Below, one piece after another: positions 1 to 12,399 of a stretch of DNA of 64,000 bases. How positions within the stretch are numbered: position 1 is the first letter of the stretch; each line of letters opens with the position of its first letter. The DNA lies in NCBI GenBank assembly GCA_050084515.1, contig CM114275.1, positions 13,082,001 through 13,146,000 of the forward strand. The letters are read 5' to 3'. The notes beneath the pieces were generated by a model. That model searched no databases. It was not told the DNA's origin and saw only the letters and a program-made list of their open reading frames with translations. The DNA comes from Blasia pusilla (Eukaryota > Marchantiophyta > Marchantiopsida > Blasiales). Position numbers and translations under genes: made by a program.

Positions 1-740
1 AAGAAAACACTTTATCATCCTCTAGAAATCCTAGTTGGATAGCAGCCTCGTGAAATGTTGGATGTACTATGCTATCCATAATTCTAAAGCATTCGTATGT
101 TATAGCTCCTTGAACATGATGAAACAATAATCTCGGGGTCGGAAGCGTTGATCTTACAATGTTCAATTCCGAAGAAAGCCTACGGGGACTTACAAAGTTC
201 ACACTTAGCCCACAAATTGTGTTGAGTAAGGATCGATGAGGACTCCTCTAGTTCCTAGTCATAAGTTCTCTAAAGAACTATCCTTGTAGTTCTCTATCTT
301 CAACTCGAAACAAGGTATAAATAAAATCAAGACTAAGTTCTAAAATAGGCACTAGAAGTTCTATAGAAACAAACAATGTACTTTTACTAGAAGTGTCGTA
401 TAAGGGAAGGTACTACAATAACAATTAAAATATAAATATAAATTTGATTGATGCATAGTTATAGAAATATCTTAAATTATTGTATGGTTTATTTTTAAAT
501 ATAATTATGTTAAAAGAATTTTCAATACATATTACGAATACATTGTACAAATAATATATATTTTCTTCCCACTAAATCATAAACATAGAATTTCTTCCCA
601 AATATTTCCATAGAATGCATGGCAAAAGCAACTCACCACTTTTTTACCAACATAGGTTTGTTGCGTTTAGGGTTCACCAAATCCCCAATTTCCAGTGCAT
701 TTTTCAAGTTGCGAACTAAAACAATATTTGTAAAAGTTTT
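1..740. other. AT-rich sequence, no gene seen
   Basis: Only short chance reading frames occur here, none with recognisable domains. The last 300 bases are strongly AT-rich. I see no repeat or RNA gene. Confidence 0.5.
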
Positions 741-2890
741 GGCCCCGTGCGTTGCACCATTCCCCAATACGAGGGACCGCTTAGGCAGAACAAGTCCTTA
801 CTCCTTAGATTCCAGTCCGACGCATTTGACGTAGGGCGGTTCCGACGGTAAGAGTCCTAGAAAAGAATTGAAGGGCCCCGGTGCATGGCCGGGTGGCCAC
901 CGCCTCACGAGAAATCTGCACCGAATGAGCCGGTGAAGGAGATGCCGGACAGGGTAGCAATGCAGAACTCCGGTTACTCTCCTGATCCTGGAATGTGCAA
1001 ATCTATGGACCATCAGATACTGTAGAGATTCTCCGAGAATACATGCGGACCATTGGTAAAATTTAGTGGGAGCATCCTTGACGAGTAAATGTAGCCGCTT
1101 GAAACTTGCCGACTTTCTCTGTAGAGCGTATCTGGAAACCGGTTCATACACTAGAATCACCGGCTCCGGCCGTAAGACACCGGTGACGTACTGGTTCCCG
1201 AACCCGGCGCAGCATGGAGCAGCTTTATACGACCGATCTTTGTCGATTCCCGGGATTCGTGGACAATGTCAATCCCCGCGTTTCGGGTTCCCTAAGGCCG
1301 TTGCGCCCTTTCTTGTCAAATCAGGTGACCAATCTCAGGGGTCGATTCCATGGGCGATTGAATATCCGACGGTTTAGATTTCAGGGACCAAAGAGTGGTC
1401 CTTGGTCCTTATTCGCCGTAAAACTCACGGCGCGAAATAGCAAGGATCGTCCTTGGTCGGGGAAGGACTCCAGCCGGTTCACAGAATTGCCGATACCCGG
1501 TTCACTATCCGTCATCTCCGTCCACTTTATCACGCACTCTTCGTCGGAAACCGGCACACCTTACGTGACCGCAGGTGAAATTGCCATCTGTCTTGCAAAA
1601 CCAAGTACTGGACCTTCGGACTGGGACCCACGAGACCTTTGGCACCGGGCTCCACCTGCAACTTGAAAAAGTTCAACGTTCAGCGGGGTCAGTCCGCAAC
1701 AAAAGTCCCTCGAGTAAGACAAGAGAGAGCGATGGATTTCTCGCGCACGGAGGTGTAGTCCGGGTGAGGCCTACTGTTTAGGGTCAGAAATTAGAACCCG
1801 CCGGAACTCATCTGTCCAGGACTCCAGGCGGTCAGAGCTGCATTCCCGTGTTTTCTGCACCGGTGCTTCACTGCTTCTCGCGGCGGAATCTCGCCACCGA
1901 AGTTAGTCTCCGCTGGATTCGGCTCGACAAAAGTGCGCAGTGACCATCGAGCAGCGGTTTTCCCTGGTCACGGGATCGACCCCGGGTCGTGGATTTCGTT
2001 TTCCAAAGATAGGCAATTCTGATCAATCGATGATCGATCTCGGACTTGGGTTTGTAGTAAGCCGCCTTCTTGTGTGTGCGCGACTATCGTACGGTTTCGT
2101 ACCTCAGTACGTCATAAGCATGAGAGGACTGATATGTACGCGCTTCCATCCGACAGATGCTCGGAAATTCCTCCGATGGAAACAGAAACAAAATCCCTAC
2201 ATAGTTAACTACTAAGTACATTTGCTACATCCCTAGTTGATGCTCACCTTTATCCGCTGCGTCCGATGTCACGAGGAAACGTGCATATCGTCTACTGCGG
2301 AGGAACTCCACGGTCTCCACCTGCAAATCGTCGCTGTATCCACGAAATCGTGATCGCTACACGGCAATCAGGATGTGACTCGGAATATCAGATAGGGTCT
2401 GCCTTCTCTTCTTCTCCTGCTTTTCTTCATCGTCAGAGATCAATCCATCGAATAGCACGAGGCTCGAGCGGACTAGAAGAGCTCACGTGGGTCGCGAAAA
2501 GAAATGAGAAGAGAGACGAAAGCGGGAAAAAGACATCGGTGGCCCGAGCGCAGCGATCCATGTGTTGCGAGGGCTTTACCGTACAGAGCTCGCAACGGAA
2601 TCGATGCACTTGCGAATATGCCTGCACTGCAAAAGTGATGTGTGGCCCTGCCGGACGAGCAAGATCAAATCCATGCGTACTCTTCACACGCCGAGACAAA
2701 CGTGCGGATAAGACTCTTCGGGTAGATTGCTACAGTTGCATGAAAATCTTTTCTGTACAAGAACGGTCCTGGTAGCTCGGCCATACCTTTCCCAACGAAA
2801 CCCACTCTTTGCCGTTCACTCTCTTGCCAGCAAGGCTCGGACATATTGCTGCCAACCGTGATCCCGCTTTACTTTCTCTCATACAATAAT
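741..2890. other. GC-richer block of unknown nature
   Basis: Base composition shifts sharply from the AT-rich flanks to a mixed, CpG-containing block. Short frames occur on both strands (for example 798-1160 minus, 1214-1666 plus, 2266-2775 plus). They overlap one another, and none shows a domain, a membrane segment or a convincing start. It could be a decayed transposon interior, a promoter and first exons of a gene, or an organelle or viral insertion. I do not recognise it and assign no function. Confidence 0.3.
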
Positions 2891-3150
2891 CGCCACTAGA
2901 TCCTAATTGCGGGTGCCGAACATGACAGGTGGATCTATTCTCCCTCGATTATGTGCATTATTGTTATTTGAGTTAGGATGCAAAATATTAAGTGGATTTC
3001 ATGTGTATAAAGTTTCAAATTCAAAATTACTTATCTCAGCTATTAAAATGAAAAATTAGTACCGCCACTAGTTAGGATTTTACTAGTAAGGTGAATCATT
3101 CTATTTAAACAAGGATATAAATTATATGACAAAAACATTTTCGGGTAGAG

Positions 3151-4345
3151 AAACTATTTTTGATCTTCAAGACCAACGTTGAGGGGAAATGCACATGTCC
3201 ATCCATGGGATGGACTTGTTCGGACAAATCCGCGGACACAACATCCCGCCTGACATCTAGGTTTTTCTAGTACGTCGGTCCTCCATGCAGGGGTGGAGCA
3301 CGGGGCAGCATGGGCGAGGCATAAAGTGCAATATTGCACACATACAAAGTGTGTGTCTGTAGACTTAAGTTCATCCTTAGGATGGATATGTCCATGTGGG
3401 CCCAGGTACTCACGGCCTGCATCCGAGCCTGCCCTTGAGCCCGCCTCGCTCGTAACGTAGACCCGGGCTCAACCAACATGCACATGTTTTGTGTCCAGCA
3501 TCAAGCGTGGGCGTTGCCCGCAAGGCGTGCTGGGCCCCCATCTGGCGGACTTAAGGCCCATAGTTGAGCCCACTCAAGGCTTGAGCTCCCCATGCGATCG
3601 ACCTAAGCCCTACCCAATGGGGGCCCAGCCCGCCCTGTGGGCAACGTGCAGGACTCAGGTCCACATGGGGAGATCAGACCTTGAGTGGGCTCAACCGCGG
3701 CCTTAAGCTTGCCCGATGGGGGCCCAACACGCCCTGCGTGCAACGCGAGGGCTTGATGCGGGCGAGGCAAGGGCTCATAGCCTGCATACCCGTTCAACCC
3801 CTGTTGTGCCAAGCCCGCACCCGCGTCACGAGCCCGTGGGGGCCACCAAGATGCCAAAAAATCCGGGGCGGGGGTCACGTTGGGCATGTCCATTTTTGTG
3901 CAACCTTGATAGAGTGGGGCTGGGGGAGGAGATGGCAGCGGGCTGGGGTAGGAAGCGTAAAATTAATGAGGCGGGTGGGGGAGCATTTACCCTCCTTCCC
4001 CACCCTCCTCCCCCATTCTCTACTCGCCCATAATCTCATATCTATAATGTGAGTCAATGACATGGTTGCACAAAAATGTACATGGATGGATAAGTTTGAA
4101 GATGTCCACGAACATGGATTGCTAAAGGTGAGGCCCACACTAATAGTTCATGGTGGAAGTTGGGCAAGGGCGGGAGTGAGTGGAGGTGGGAGGAGGAAGA
4201 AACGAGAAATTGCGGATCACGAAGACAAGTGGTAGGAATGAGAAAGAAGGGGGAAGTGCGGCCCATATGGACAAGTCCATCTATAGGACGAATGTAAGTC
4301 CACGGGCATAGACGTGTGCATAGACACGGACTTTGTCCATATGCA
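3151..4345. repeat. GC-rich repeat region with GGACAT-type palindromic words
   Basis: The stretch is rich in GGGCCC, GCCCGC and GGACATGTCC-like words. It contains the large inverted repeat at 3511-3746. A stretch near 3884-3925 (GTTGGGCATGTCC core) is similar, in reverse complement, to 41995-42040. Related GGACAT words recur at 42461-42540. It is probably a decayed non-autonomous element. No protein is recognisable. Confidence 0.4.
3511..3746. repeat. Imperfect inverted repeat, arms about 88 bp
   Basis: Reading inward from 3511 and from 3746, the two sides are reverse complements with scattered mismatches. Shared blocks include GCGTTG, GGGCCCCCAT, TTAAGGCC, GTTGAGCCCACTCAAGG and CTCCCCATG. 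The loop is about 60 bases (around 3600-3658). A hairpin of this size fits a foldback element or an inverted-repeat small-RNA precursor. I see no flanking target duplication. Confidence 0.65.
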
Positions 4346-4367
4346 ACCTTGGCCAATGATTGAGGCA

Positions 4368-4751
4368 CTAGATACAAATTAAAGGGGGAATCCCAAAAAG
4401 TTGGATAGTTGGCACATCACATAAAGAGGACGTTCTATCATGCGAATTGATCCAAGGAATATCTTGCAATTTGTGACACACAATGCTCGTAGTTAATGAG
4501 CAATCGAGTAGTTGGGAAACTTCATTAAGCAATGCTTCCTTACATACTTTAGGATGGATGTGTATCACATTTTCTTGCGAATGGTCTGATATATATGCGA
4601 AGAATGGGATAAGTAGTCTTGGGTGGATATAAATTTTGCACAAGCTTATGAGATAGTAGTATTCGTTAAAAAAAACTTGGATGATGGCTAAATTCATGGA
4701 AACCAACCAAGTGAAGAGAAGATTGTTGCTTCCTCCTAACAAACACTTCAA
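4368..4751 (-). CDS. Unrecognised 127-residue reading frame
   Basis: An open frame on the minus strand in an AT-rich setting. It has no motif I recognise; the amino-terminal third is hydrophobic and the rest mixed. In AT-rich plant DNA a frame of this length can arise by chance or be a transposon remnant. There is no supporting neighbour and no visible promoter, so it is listed only as a possible fragment. Confidence 0.15.
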   Translation of the reverse strand: MKCLLGGSNNLLFTWLVSMNLAIIQVFFNEYYYLISLCKIYIHPRLLIPFFAYISDHSQENVIHIHPKVCKEALLNEVSQLLDCSLTTSIVCHKLQDIPWINSHDRTSSLCDVPTIQLFGIPPLICI

Positions 4752-4889
4752 TATAAACTTTATAATGTTGGGACATATCTTAGAATTTTGGGAAGGTTAT
4801 ATATGCCATGGTTGTCACAAATGCTTTTAGTGTTTCAGTTGTTTCATTAGAGATTTTAAACAATTTTTGAACTCTATGCCAAGAATTAG

Positions 4890-6120
4890 CTATCTAGCTC
4901 AAGATAAATTTTTTGGATAAAATGAAAACTAGACACTATTTTTTTCTTTCAATGGTCTTATTGTACGGGTCTAAAATGACATTATGAGTTTTAGGCTTTG
5001 GGTTGAACTTCCATTTTCCTTTAAAATTCATAGATAGGCTACGTACACTTTCATGAAAACGTGGACAAAGTTTCGGCTCAAGATCATATTATTGGATAAA
5101 ATGAAAAATGAACATAATCTCTTACTTTATAAGGTCTTAGCGTTCAATTCGCAAAACCTTATCATGTTTGGGCTTTGGGTTGGACTTTCATTTTCCTTGA
5201 AATTTTGTAGGGAAGTAACATTAAATACTATATATAAGTTGACAAACTTTCAGTTCAAGAACTTGTTATTAGATAAAATTAAGAATGCGCACCACCTTCT
5301 TCTTTACATGTTCCTATCACCAGGGTTAAAACATACATTATCATTTTTAAACTTTCAGTCGGACTGAAATTTTCCCTTAAAATTTATAGGTAGGCTACAT
5401 ACACTTTCAAGAAAAAGTGGATAAATTTTTGGCTCAAGATCCTATTGTTGGATAAAATGAAAAATGCATATGATCTCTTTCTTTGGAAGATCTTATTGAA
5501 CTCGTCTAAAAATATCTTTTTGGGTAGGCCTTGGGTTGGACTTCCATTTTCCTTGCAACTTTGTAGGGAGGTAACATACACTACCATATAGAGGTTTCAA
5601 GTGAAGATCATGTTATTGGATTAAATGAAAAATATACATCATCTTTTTCCTTAGAAGGTCTTATTAGATGGGTCAAAAAAGACCTCATTATGATTGGGGT
5701 TTGGGTTGAAATTTTTTTTCCTTGGAATATTTTACGGAGGTCACATACATCCCCATGGGAAAAATGTAAAAATTCTTGGCTCAAGATCCTATTTTTGGAT
5801 AAAATGAAAAATTGACTATAAATTTTCTTTTACAAGGTCTCATAATGTAGGTCTAACAGACTAAAAAGGCCTTATCAAATTTTTTCCTTTGTTTTGGAAC
5901 TCCCTTTGCCTGAAAAATTTAGAGGGAGGTTACATAAACCCCCATAAATAAGTGGAAAATTTTTCAGTTTCCAATTAACATCTTTGTTAAAACGAATAAA
6001 TGGACATTGCAACCATCACCATTTCCTCTATAAGGTCTTCATGCATGGTTTTACAAAGACCTTGTGATTTTTGGGCTTTGGGTTGGATTTTTGATTTGGA
6101 AAATTGTATGTGAAAATTAA
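4890..6120. repeat. Diverged tandem array, period about 179 bp
   Basis: The phrase GGATAAAATGAAAAAT, or close variants, recurs at about 4915, 5094, 5271, 5450, 5618, 5797 and 5986, giving spacings near 168-190. A second phrase resembling GGGCTTTGGGTTGGACTT recurs at a matching offset (about 4999, 5171, 5528, 5697, 6075). The units also share CTCAAGATC and TACATACAC words. About six and a half units are visible with considerable divergence. The unit length is typical of plant satellites. Confidence 0.8.
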
Positions 6121-6523
6121 GTTTTTGTTCAAAGATACACAAAGAGTCTACAACTAGTTCAAGGTGAGTCCACCGTAAGGATGAATAAAAAAAATGGCCT
6201 ATCCAATTTGTTTCGCCTTCAATTTAAATATTGTTCATAATTTAATAATATTTTATTTTTAATGAAGTAAAAAATGTTTATGAGAATTTAAAAAAAATTT
6301 TGACTCAAAATCTCTATTCGTAGAACTTGATTAAGAATTCTATAGTTTTTTACAAAAATGGATAGTAGCCTTGGATTTTGAGGAGTTCTCATATTCATGT
6401 ATGTTCTAGAGTTATGAAAATCAACTACTCCTATCTAATCGTCATCATCAAATAAATCTAGGATCCAAATGGTTTAGACATCTCATGATATCTTCCCCTA
6501 GCACTAATGATGTGCCTTCATCC

Positions 6524-6841
6524 TCAAGGAATTTTTCTTATCAACCTATCAAGAAGTTGAAATAGGTCTCTTATCTCTCCTTGAAGACCCATCCTTTTGA
6601 TCACCATGATGGACCTTGTGAAGTTATTGAATAAGGCCCAATGTGTCTTCCAATGGTCTTCTTTGACGTTAACGCCAAATTCACCATCCCATAATCTAGC
6701 CGCTTGATTCATGCCTTCTTGAGCTTCCCTAGCCTTGAAGAACATCCTCGTTGACGTAGTGTTGTCCAAGTGCGCCTTCAAGAATTTATTAGTGATGATT
6801 GAAAATACCTTCTTCTTCTCCATCTTGGTAGATGTCGGCAA
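6524..6841 (-). CDS. Unrecognised 105-residue frame, possible gene remnant
   Basis: This minus-strand frame has protein-like composition, with clusters of charged residues, tryptophans and an amphipathic C-terminal part. I cannot match it to a family. It starts with a lysine-rich N-terminus and has no signal peptide or membrane segment. Its neighbours are AT-rich non-coding sequence. It could be a gag-like remnant or a fragment of a host gene. Confidence 0.2.
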   Translation of the reverse strand: MPTSTKMEKKKVFSIITNKFLKAHLDNTTSTRMFFKAREAQEGMNQAARLWDGEFGVNVKEDHWKTHWALFNNFTRSIMVIKRMGLQGEIRDLFQLLDRLIRKIP

Positions 6842-7044
6842 ACTTGGTGTGTAGTGGGGTTTTTACCTTCTTCCATCATCCTCTTTGTCACAAGGACTTT
6901 GGTATTCATGAGGTGGTGAGTTCATCTCCAACTTACCTTCTAGAAAAATCCAAAAGAAAAGGGTTGTTAAGAATGGCAACTACCGATAATCAACTCTTCG
7001 AATCATCCCATTCCAATTGCTCCGATGTAATAATGGTGACATGA

Positions 7045-8004
7045 CGACTCATCATATATGCATGGATCATACATCCATAATCATTTACAATGATTCAAAA
7101 TCTGACACTTACATATTTCAATCATGTGTGTTATTCCTCATGAAAAACATACAATCCTCAAACATATATATAATTACACTATAACGATAAAAGAAATCCC
7201 AACGTCATAAACTCAAAGAGTATATATGCATGGTCTTAACCTCAAATCTATAGTGTCTAAAACTAATATTTTGGTATTAGACTTAGATATGCAATAAGAT
7301 ATTCTATGCTCTTTTTGATCAAATAGGTTTGGAGATGATGCCCGATTTTGAATTGTGTCCAAATAAGTCCATCTTATGTTTGATTAATCACCCTTGATGG
7401 TAGGATTCTGCATCATATTTTTCAACTTCTTCACTATCATTTCTATGGCATTGATTATTATGGCTATGCTTAAAGGCTTATTCTTTGGACCTATTGTCAT
7501 CTCTAATGTTATATGCCCTACATGTTTTTTTGTTTTGTTTTTGGGCCATCATTTCTGAGGAAAAGCTTAACACTCATCATCCCATAAGGAGTTTCTTGAA
7601 TCTCCAACCTTGACATAAGGCTTAGAGTTAGATCCAAAATGAATGAAAATATTCTTAAGGTGAAGATCAGTATGGAGAACTGCATGCTTGTGGACAATCT
7701 CTATGGTAACAAAAAAGGAAACCACAAGCTAGATGATATTTGAAGCCATGGTACGACATGTAATATTCTAGAACTCTCCTGAAACTCCCCCCCAACATGA
7801 AGATAATATGGCATACTCACACCTAATTCTCAAGGTGTCCACAATTCCAATATGGATAGATGGCACACGGTGGATCCTCTTCACATAATACATCCTAGTT
7901 CTTTTGATAGTGGTGAACTCATTCAATCTTAGGAGTTAGGATTCCACCTTGGAACATTAAAAGAACCAAAGGCATCTCAAGGGAGGAGTTCCATGCTAAC
8001 ATTG
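7045..8004. other. AT-rich interval, no gene seen
   Basis: No frame of note and no repeat that I can define. It lies just upstream of the integrase remnant and may be decayed retroelement. Confidence 0.4.
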
Positions 8005-8350
8005 GAAGACTTCATGGCAAAGTGGTTGCAAGACTACAAAGAGGCTTTCGTGTTGTTAGAACAGGCTCAATGTCGCTACAAGTGGCAAGTTGATGTTTAT
8101 AGGCAAGATATAAGCTTTGAAGTTGGGGATCTTGTTTGACTAAGACTAGGATCCCACCATCTAACTATTTCTAGAAGATGGCACAAAGATATGCAAGACC
8201 CTTTGAGATAATCAAAAAGATTAAGGAGGTGTCCTACAGATTGAGGTTGCCACTGGAAATTAGGAGAGTTCATGATGTTTTCCTTGTTAGTGAACTAAAA
8301 GAATTCATGGATGATCAATCAAGATTTTTCTTGAAAAAGGCTATAGGGAC
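8005..8350 (+). pseudogene. Ty3/gypsy integrase C-terminal remnant
   Basis: Conceptual translation with a few frame changes gives the tail typical of gypsy integrases. A stretch reading RYKWQVDVYRQDISFEVGD comes first. It is followed by the loop before the GPY/F-like module (YARPFEIIKKI), then YRLRLP and a conserved V-H-D-V-F-x-V-S-x-L-K ending. At least two in-frame stops interrupt it. No catalytic core is recognisable upstream. The adjoining gag-protease remnant lies on the opposite strand, so the two pieces come from different insertions or from an inversion. Confidence 0.65.
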
Positions 8351-8580
8351 CTGATCAAGAGTGCTAACTAGAAATCCAAAAATTCTTTCTCTATCTTCAT
8401 AGTACCATCTCTCAATTTCTCCCTATTCCGTTTATAACCTAGTCGTACAGTAAGGAATTGAACTAATCTCGTTTCATCATGACTTCACATATGGGCATAA
8501 TGGGACCCATCATCCATCATTTTGGTCTCTATTCTATATGTTATGATGTAGGGTTGCCCAAGAATCACAGGATAAGCAGC

Positions 8581-10582
8581 TCAATTCTGAACAAAGAAAT
8601 TTTGCTCAATCAACACATCTTCACTATGGGTTTTAAGAGTTGGATAAGCACCATAAAATTCACAATTCTGATTATTGGTCGCACATAGTACCCATCCATG
8701 CATTGTATCAATTGGCCACATGTCTTTGTCGTATACACTTTGTGACATAATGTTGATCTTCAAACCATGATCAACAAGAGCCAAAATTGACTGTTGGAGA
8801 GAGCCAAGTTAAACTCTAGACTCTGTTGTTGCATGCGCCCAATAGGAATCGAGAATAATGATCACCATTGTGCCTTTCTTCACCTTGTTTTGTTAAAGCT
8901 TCTCCTACTATTGCCTCTTCTCCCTGTAAGTTAAGCCTTTGTCCGAAAACTTGGCCAAGCTCTTCGTCTTCTTCTTTTGTAATGTAAATATCCAATGTCC
9001 TTACCATCACCATATCTGTAGTCATCTGCCTTTTTCTCTTGATCACAAATATGATCAACTCATGAAAGTCACGTTTGGCTATTCCCAAGATTTCCCTCAA
9101 ACAAAATTATATTTTTGCATAAAAAATTCTCTCCTCAAGAATCTCCTTCAAATTCATGCTTATCTCGATATCAAACTTCAATTTATATATAGGAGTCTTG
9201 CCCTTGGTCTTCTCAGGAGACTCAATTCTTTCTCCTTCATCTCTACTTATTTAATTGATATGAGAATCCATCATAGATTTAGATGTGGAAGGCCCTTCTT
9301 CTCTTGATGGTTGTACCTCCGGTTGCCCATTCCTTCTCTTGGTTCTCGCTCTTTTTGGAGCTTCCTTAGGATCAACACCATCATTTTCGCGTCTTCTCTT
9401 CTACTCCACACTTGCATCTTGCCAACTCACATGCTTCTCTTTTGCTAGGTATGCTTTAATACACCCAGCTTCCATAGGATCATCCCATCTAGTCGAATGA
9501 CGGATAGTCTCTGCCCCTCGTAGCATCACTTCTCGAGGAAACTGTAACGATTCACTCTTAACTACAGACATAATAGGTCCTTCTATCTTTACTGAAAAGG
9601 TCTCAAAATCTAATGCCGTAGTGGAACTCCTACTTGACCTCTCACTATGCTATTCATTTCTCCTCTACCAAAGTTCGTGCTCAACGGCATACTAGTCTGC
9701 ATTGAATGAATCTTTCCATCTTTGAAATTTACAATTCCATTCCTAAGGGCTTTTGAGAATTGCTCACATTCCCGAAATTGATGCTTGATATCATATGCAG
9801 CTCCTCAAAAAGTTCCTACTTGTTGGAGGAACACCAATACTAGGATTCTTATCAAGTTTCAGCCCAACCATCCTAATCTCAACTCTCTCAAACCTTTCAT
9901 TAACTTATCAATGGCAGAATCTTCGAGTTTTGACGACATAGATTGAGGCAAGGGAGTTGGGACTAATACCTCCGACTTGAATATTGTAGTTTTACCTCTA
10001 CTTCCACTTTTCTTTGTGAGGATAGCAACAACTTCTTCCACTTTCTTCCAATTTGTGCTTACACCTCCTTCTTCGATCTTATCTACCAATATTAGGAAAA
10101 GCTTGTCTTCCAAATTCTCATCAGCTGTCCCAAGGAATAGCTCAATTTTCCTGAAGTCAAGAGTTGCCCTTTCAGAAGAAGAGAAGTGGGAAACCGCTTC
10201 TCAAACTCACACAACAATTTAGGAGGAGTCATTTCCTTTCTTGGACGTTGCTCTATCTATTATAAGAAACTCCTATTGGTCACCCAATCTACATTATTAT
10301 CGAAGAATTCTCCTTTGAGAAATTGCTCATACTCCTCCCACCAAGTTCGATCTTGAGCTCTTAATTTTTTTACTTGACTACGGATCCCGGTATTAGAGCT
10401 AACTCAAAACTTGACACCATATCACCTTTGAGAATATGATTTACCTCCATCTTACAGACGTACTCTCGAACATACTTGATGATGTTCTTCCTATCAAATC
10501 TCCCCAACTTCTTTACAATCATTTGGATAGCCCTTGTTGATCTTTGCTCTCCCAAATGAACTTCACTTTGTTGGATCAACAA
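8581..10582 (-). pseudogene. Ty3/gypsy gag-protease remnant
   Basis: Three broken minus-strand pieces line up in gag-to-protease order. At 10370-10582 is a gag-like piece containing KKLGRFDRKNIIKYVREY. At 9859-10113 is a charged middle piece rich in lysine and glutamate. At 8581-8784 is a retropepsin-like piece beginning ALVDHGLKINIMSQSVY, in which the active site reads D-H-G instead of D-S/T-G. I recall this D-H-G protease type from a gypsy lineage seen in non-flowering plants and fungi. Many stops and frameshifts show it is dead. Zinc knuckles and RT are not recognisable. Confidence 0.55.
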
Positions 10583-10619
10583 TGTCGTTTAAGTTCGGAG
10601 AAGATCCTCAACTCCCTCA

Positions 10620-12340
10620 GTTCCCATTGATGAAGTACTACCAAAAAAAGTTATCTTGATAAAACTCCAACTTGCAAAATATAGTCTACCGCCTTAAAGA
10701 GCTCTCAGCAGAAGCACCATTTGTCATGTCGAGAGTTTTTCTTTGAATAAGAGTGAGCCTTCTAATTGCAGCACACGTTATTGCAAGGTGAACCCTTTAA
10801 GAAGTTCTTCTTCTTAGCATAAAATTATAATATACACTCTCCATTCTCTCACAACATGAATCACAAATGGTATTGTCAAGGCGATCACTTCTTCATAACA
10901 TCTAACCCTAAAATTCATAACTATGAAGTCTCTATAAATTACTTCACGCTTTTACAAAAGAAAAATGGGACAATTACTGTTAAATCCTACTCGAACACGC
11001 TTATTAACATCCATGGATTGCTACATAAGCATATACAACGTACAATCCCATATCCTTCCGTACGTGATAATAGGAAGAATCACCAGAATTAGAGATTGCA
11101 TGACTTGGTTCATGAATGCCTCACCAAAGTGGTAACCTAGATAGCAAGTAAACCAATGCCTATCTACGAAGAGAACCTTGACGTTGTATGGATTAAGGAA
11201 AGAAAAATTGGATACGACTCGTGTTCTATCCCTTTCCATACTTAACTGACATCCTCTATTTCCTCAAGAATTAATTTTGGTGAAGTTGCTCTCCCAAGAA
11301 AACCATCCACTAAAACCATCTACTATCCCTAATATGAAAAAATCCCCTAAGATGACGAGTCTCTCCAAATAACCATTTCCATCCATATCAAACTCTAGAA
11401 AACTCTCGAAGAATAGATTATGGTCAAGTTACTCTCCCAAGAGGCATATCCACTCTTATTGGAAAAATAAGCAAGTCTAATAACATCCACTCAAGAGTGA
11501 CACGAGAAACTCAAGAAATGAAATAGAAGGTGATGAACCCTTGAAAGTCCTTCTTCTTTATATACTTACAAGAGATCCTCAAGAGTACAAAATAGGGCTA
11601 ATCTTATCTTGTGCCACATGACTTCCTCTCAAGGCTTAGTCAATCCCATTTTGACATGAGTAGATTACATATTATCTCCTTCAAAATATACTCATCAACT
11701 CCACTTCATATCCTGTAAACTATTCTGACTATCCTAGCCATCAACGAAGACTACTTTTACTTTACTTTCATTCATACATTAATCCCACTAGTGTACTTTT
11801 ATACACCCATATCTCATTTATTATCTGTTTTCCTAAAGTTGGGCCCGCACGAATAATGCATCATAAAGAGGTTTAAACAGGAAAATTCTATTTTCCTAAG
11901 CTAATTTACTTAATACTTTTAAAACTCTCTCTAATACTTAATGAGAGAAGAGTTTACATAGTGGATGATTTTAGTGTATGGCAACGCTCTAACAATTAGA
12001 TTTTCACTATATTTCATTTTAAAGAAAGTTTTCACTTTATTCCTACAAAAGAAAAAAGAAAATTTTACTTTTCTAATCCACATCTCCTTCCCCCATCAAA
12101 TATGAGTTATCACAAACTTTTGAATTTTCTCCCTTACATGAAGATTATGGCAGTCCCACAAGAATAGCCATTATTTGGTGCTTGTACAAAAGAACCATTA
12201 TGATAAGTGCATATGTGACTCCTTGATCTACAACATAAAAAAATCAACTACTCCATTGGGACTTCATTATGCAAATGCAGCAATTATCATACAACCTACA
12301 TCCTCAACTCCTTTGAAAAATTCGGCAATACTTCTATACT
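10620..12340. other. AT-rich interval, no gene seen
   Basis: Short frames only (for example 10856-11092 and 11021-11239), overlapping on opposite strands and without domains. It may include decayed retroelement flanks. No RNA gene is visible. Confidence 0.4.
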
Positions 12341-12344
12341 TGTT

Positions 12345-12350
<6 letters not shown>

Positions 12351-12377
<27 letters not shown>
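12351..12377. repeat. (TC)n microsatellite
   Basis: An uninterrupted TC run of about 13 units, directly followed by two copies of the phrase TAGGGTTCCCTC. It sits at the 5' edge of the LINE. Confidence 0.95.
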
Positions 12378-12399
12378 AGGGTTCCCTCTCTCTAGGGTT

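Noticed and set aside
2266-2775. 169-residue frame as a gene
   Set aside because: No recognisable domain, arginine/serine-rich composition expected of a shadow frame in GC-richer DNA, and an overlapping opposite-strand frame.
12351-12377. TC run as a GAGA-type promoter element
   Set aside because: Simple TC microsatellites are common; nothing else here supports a functional promoter call.
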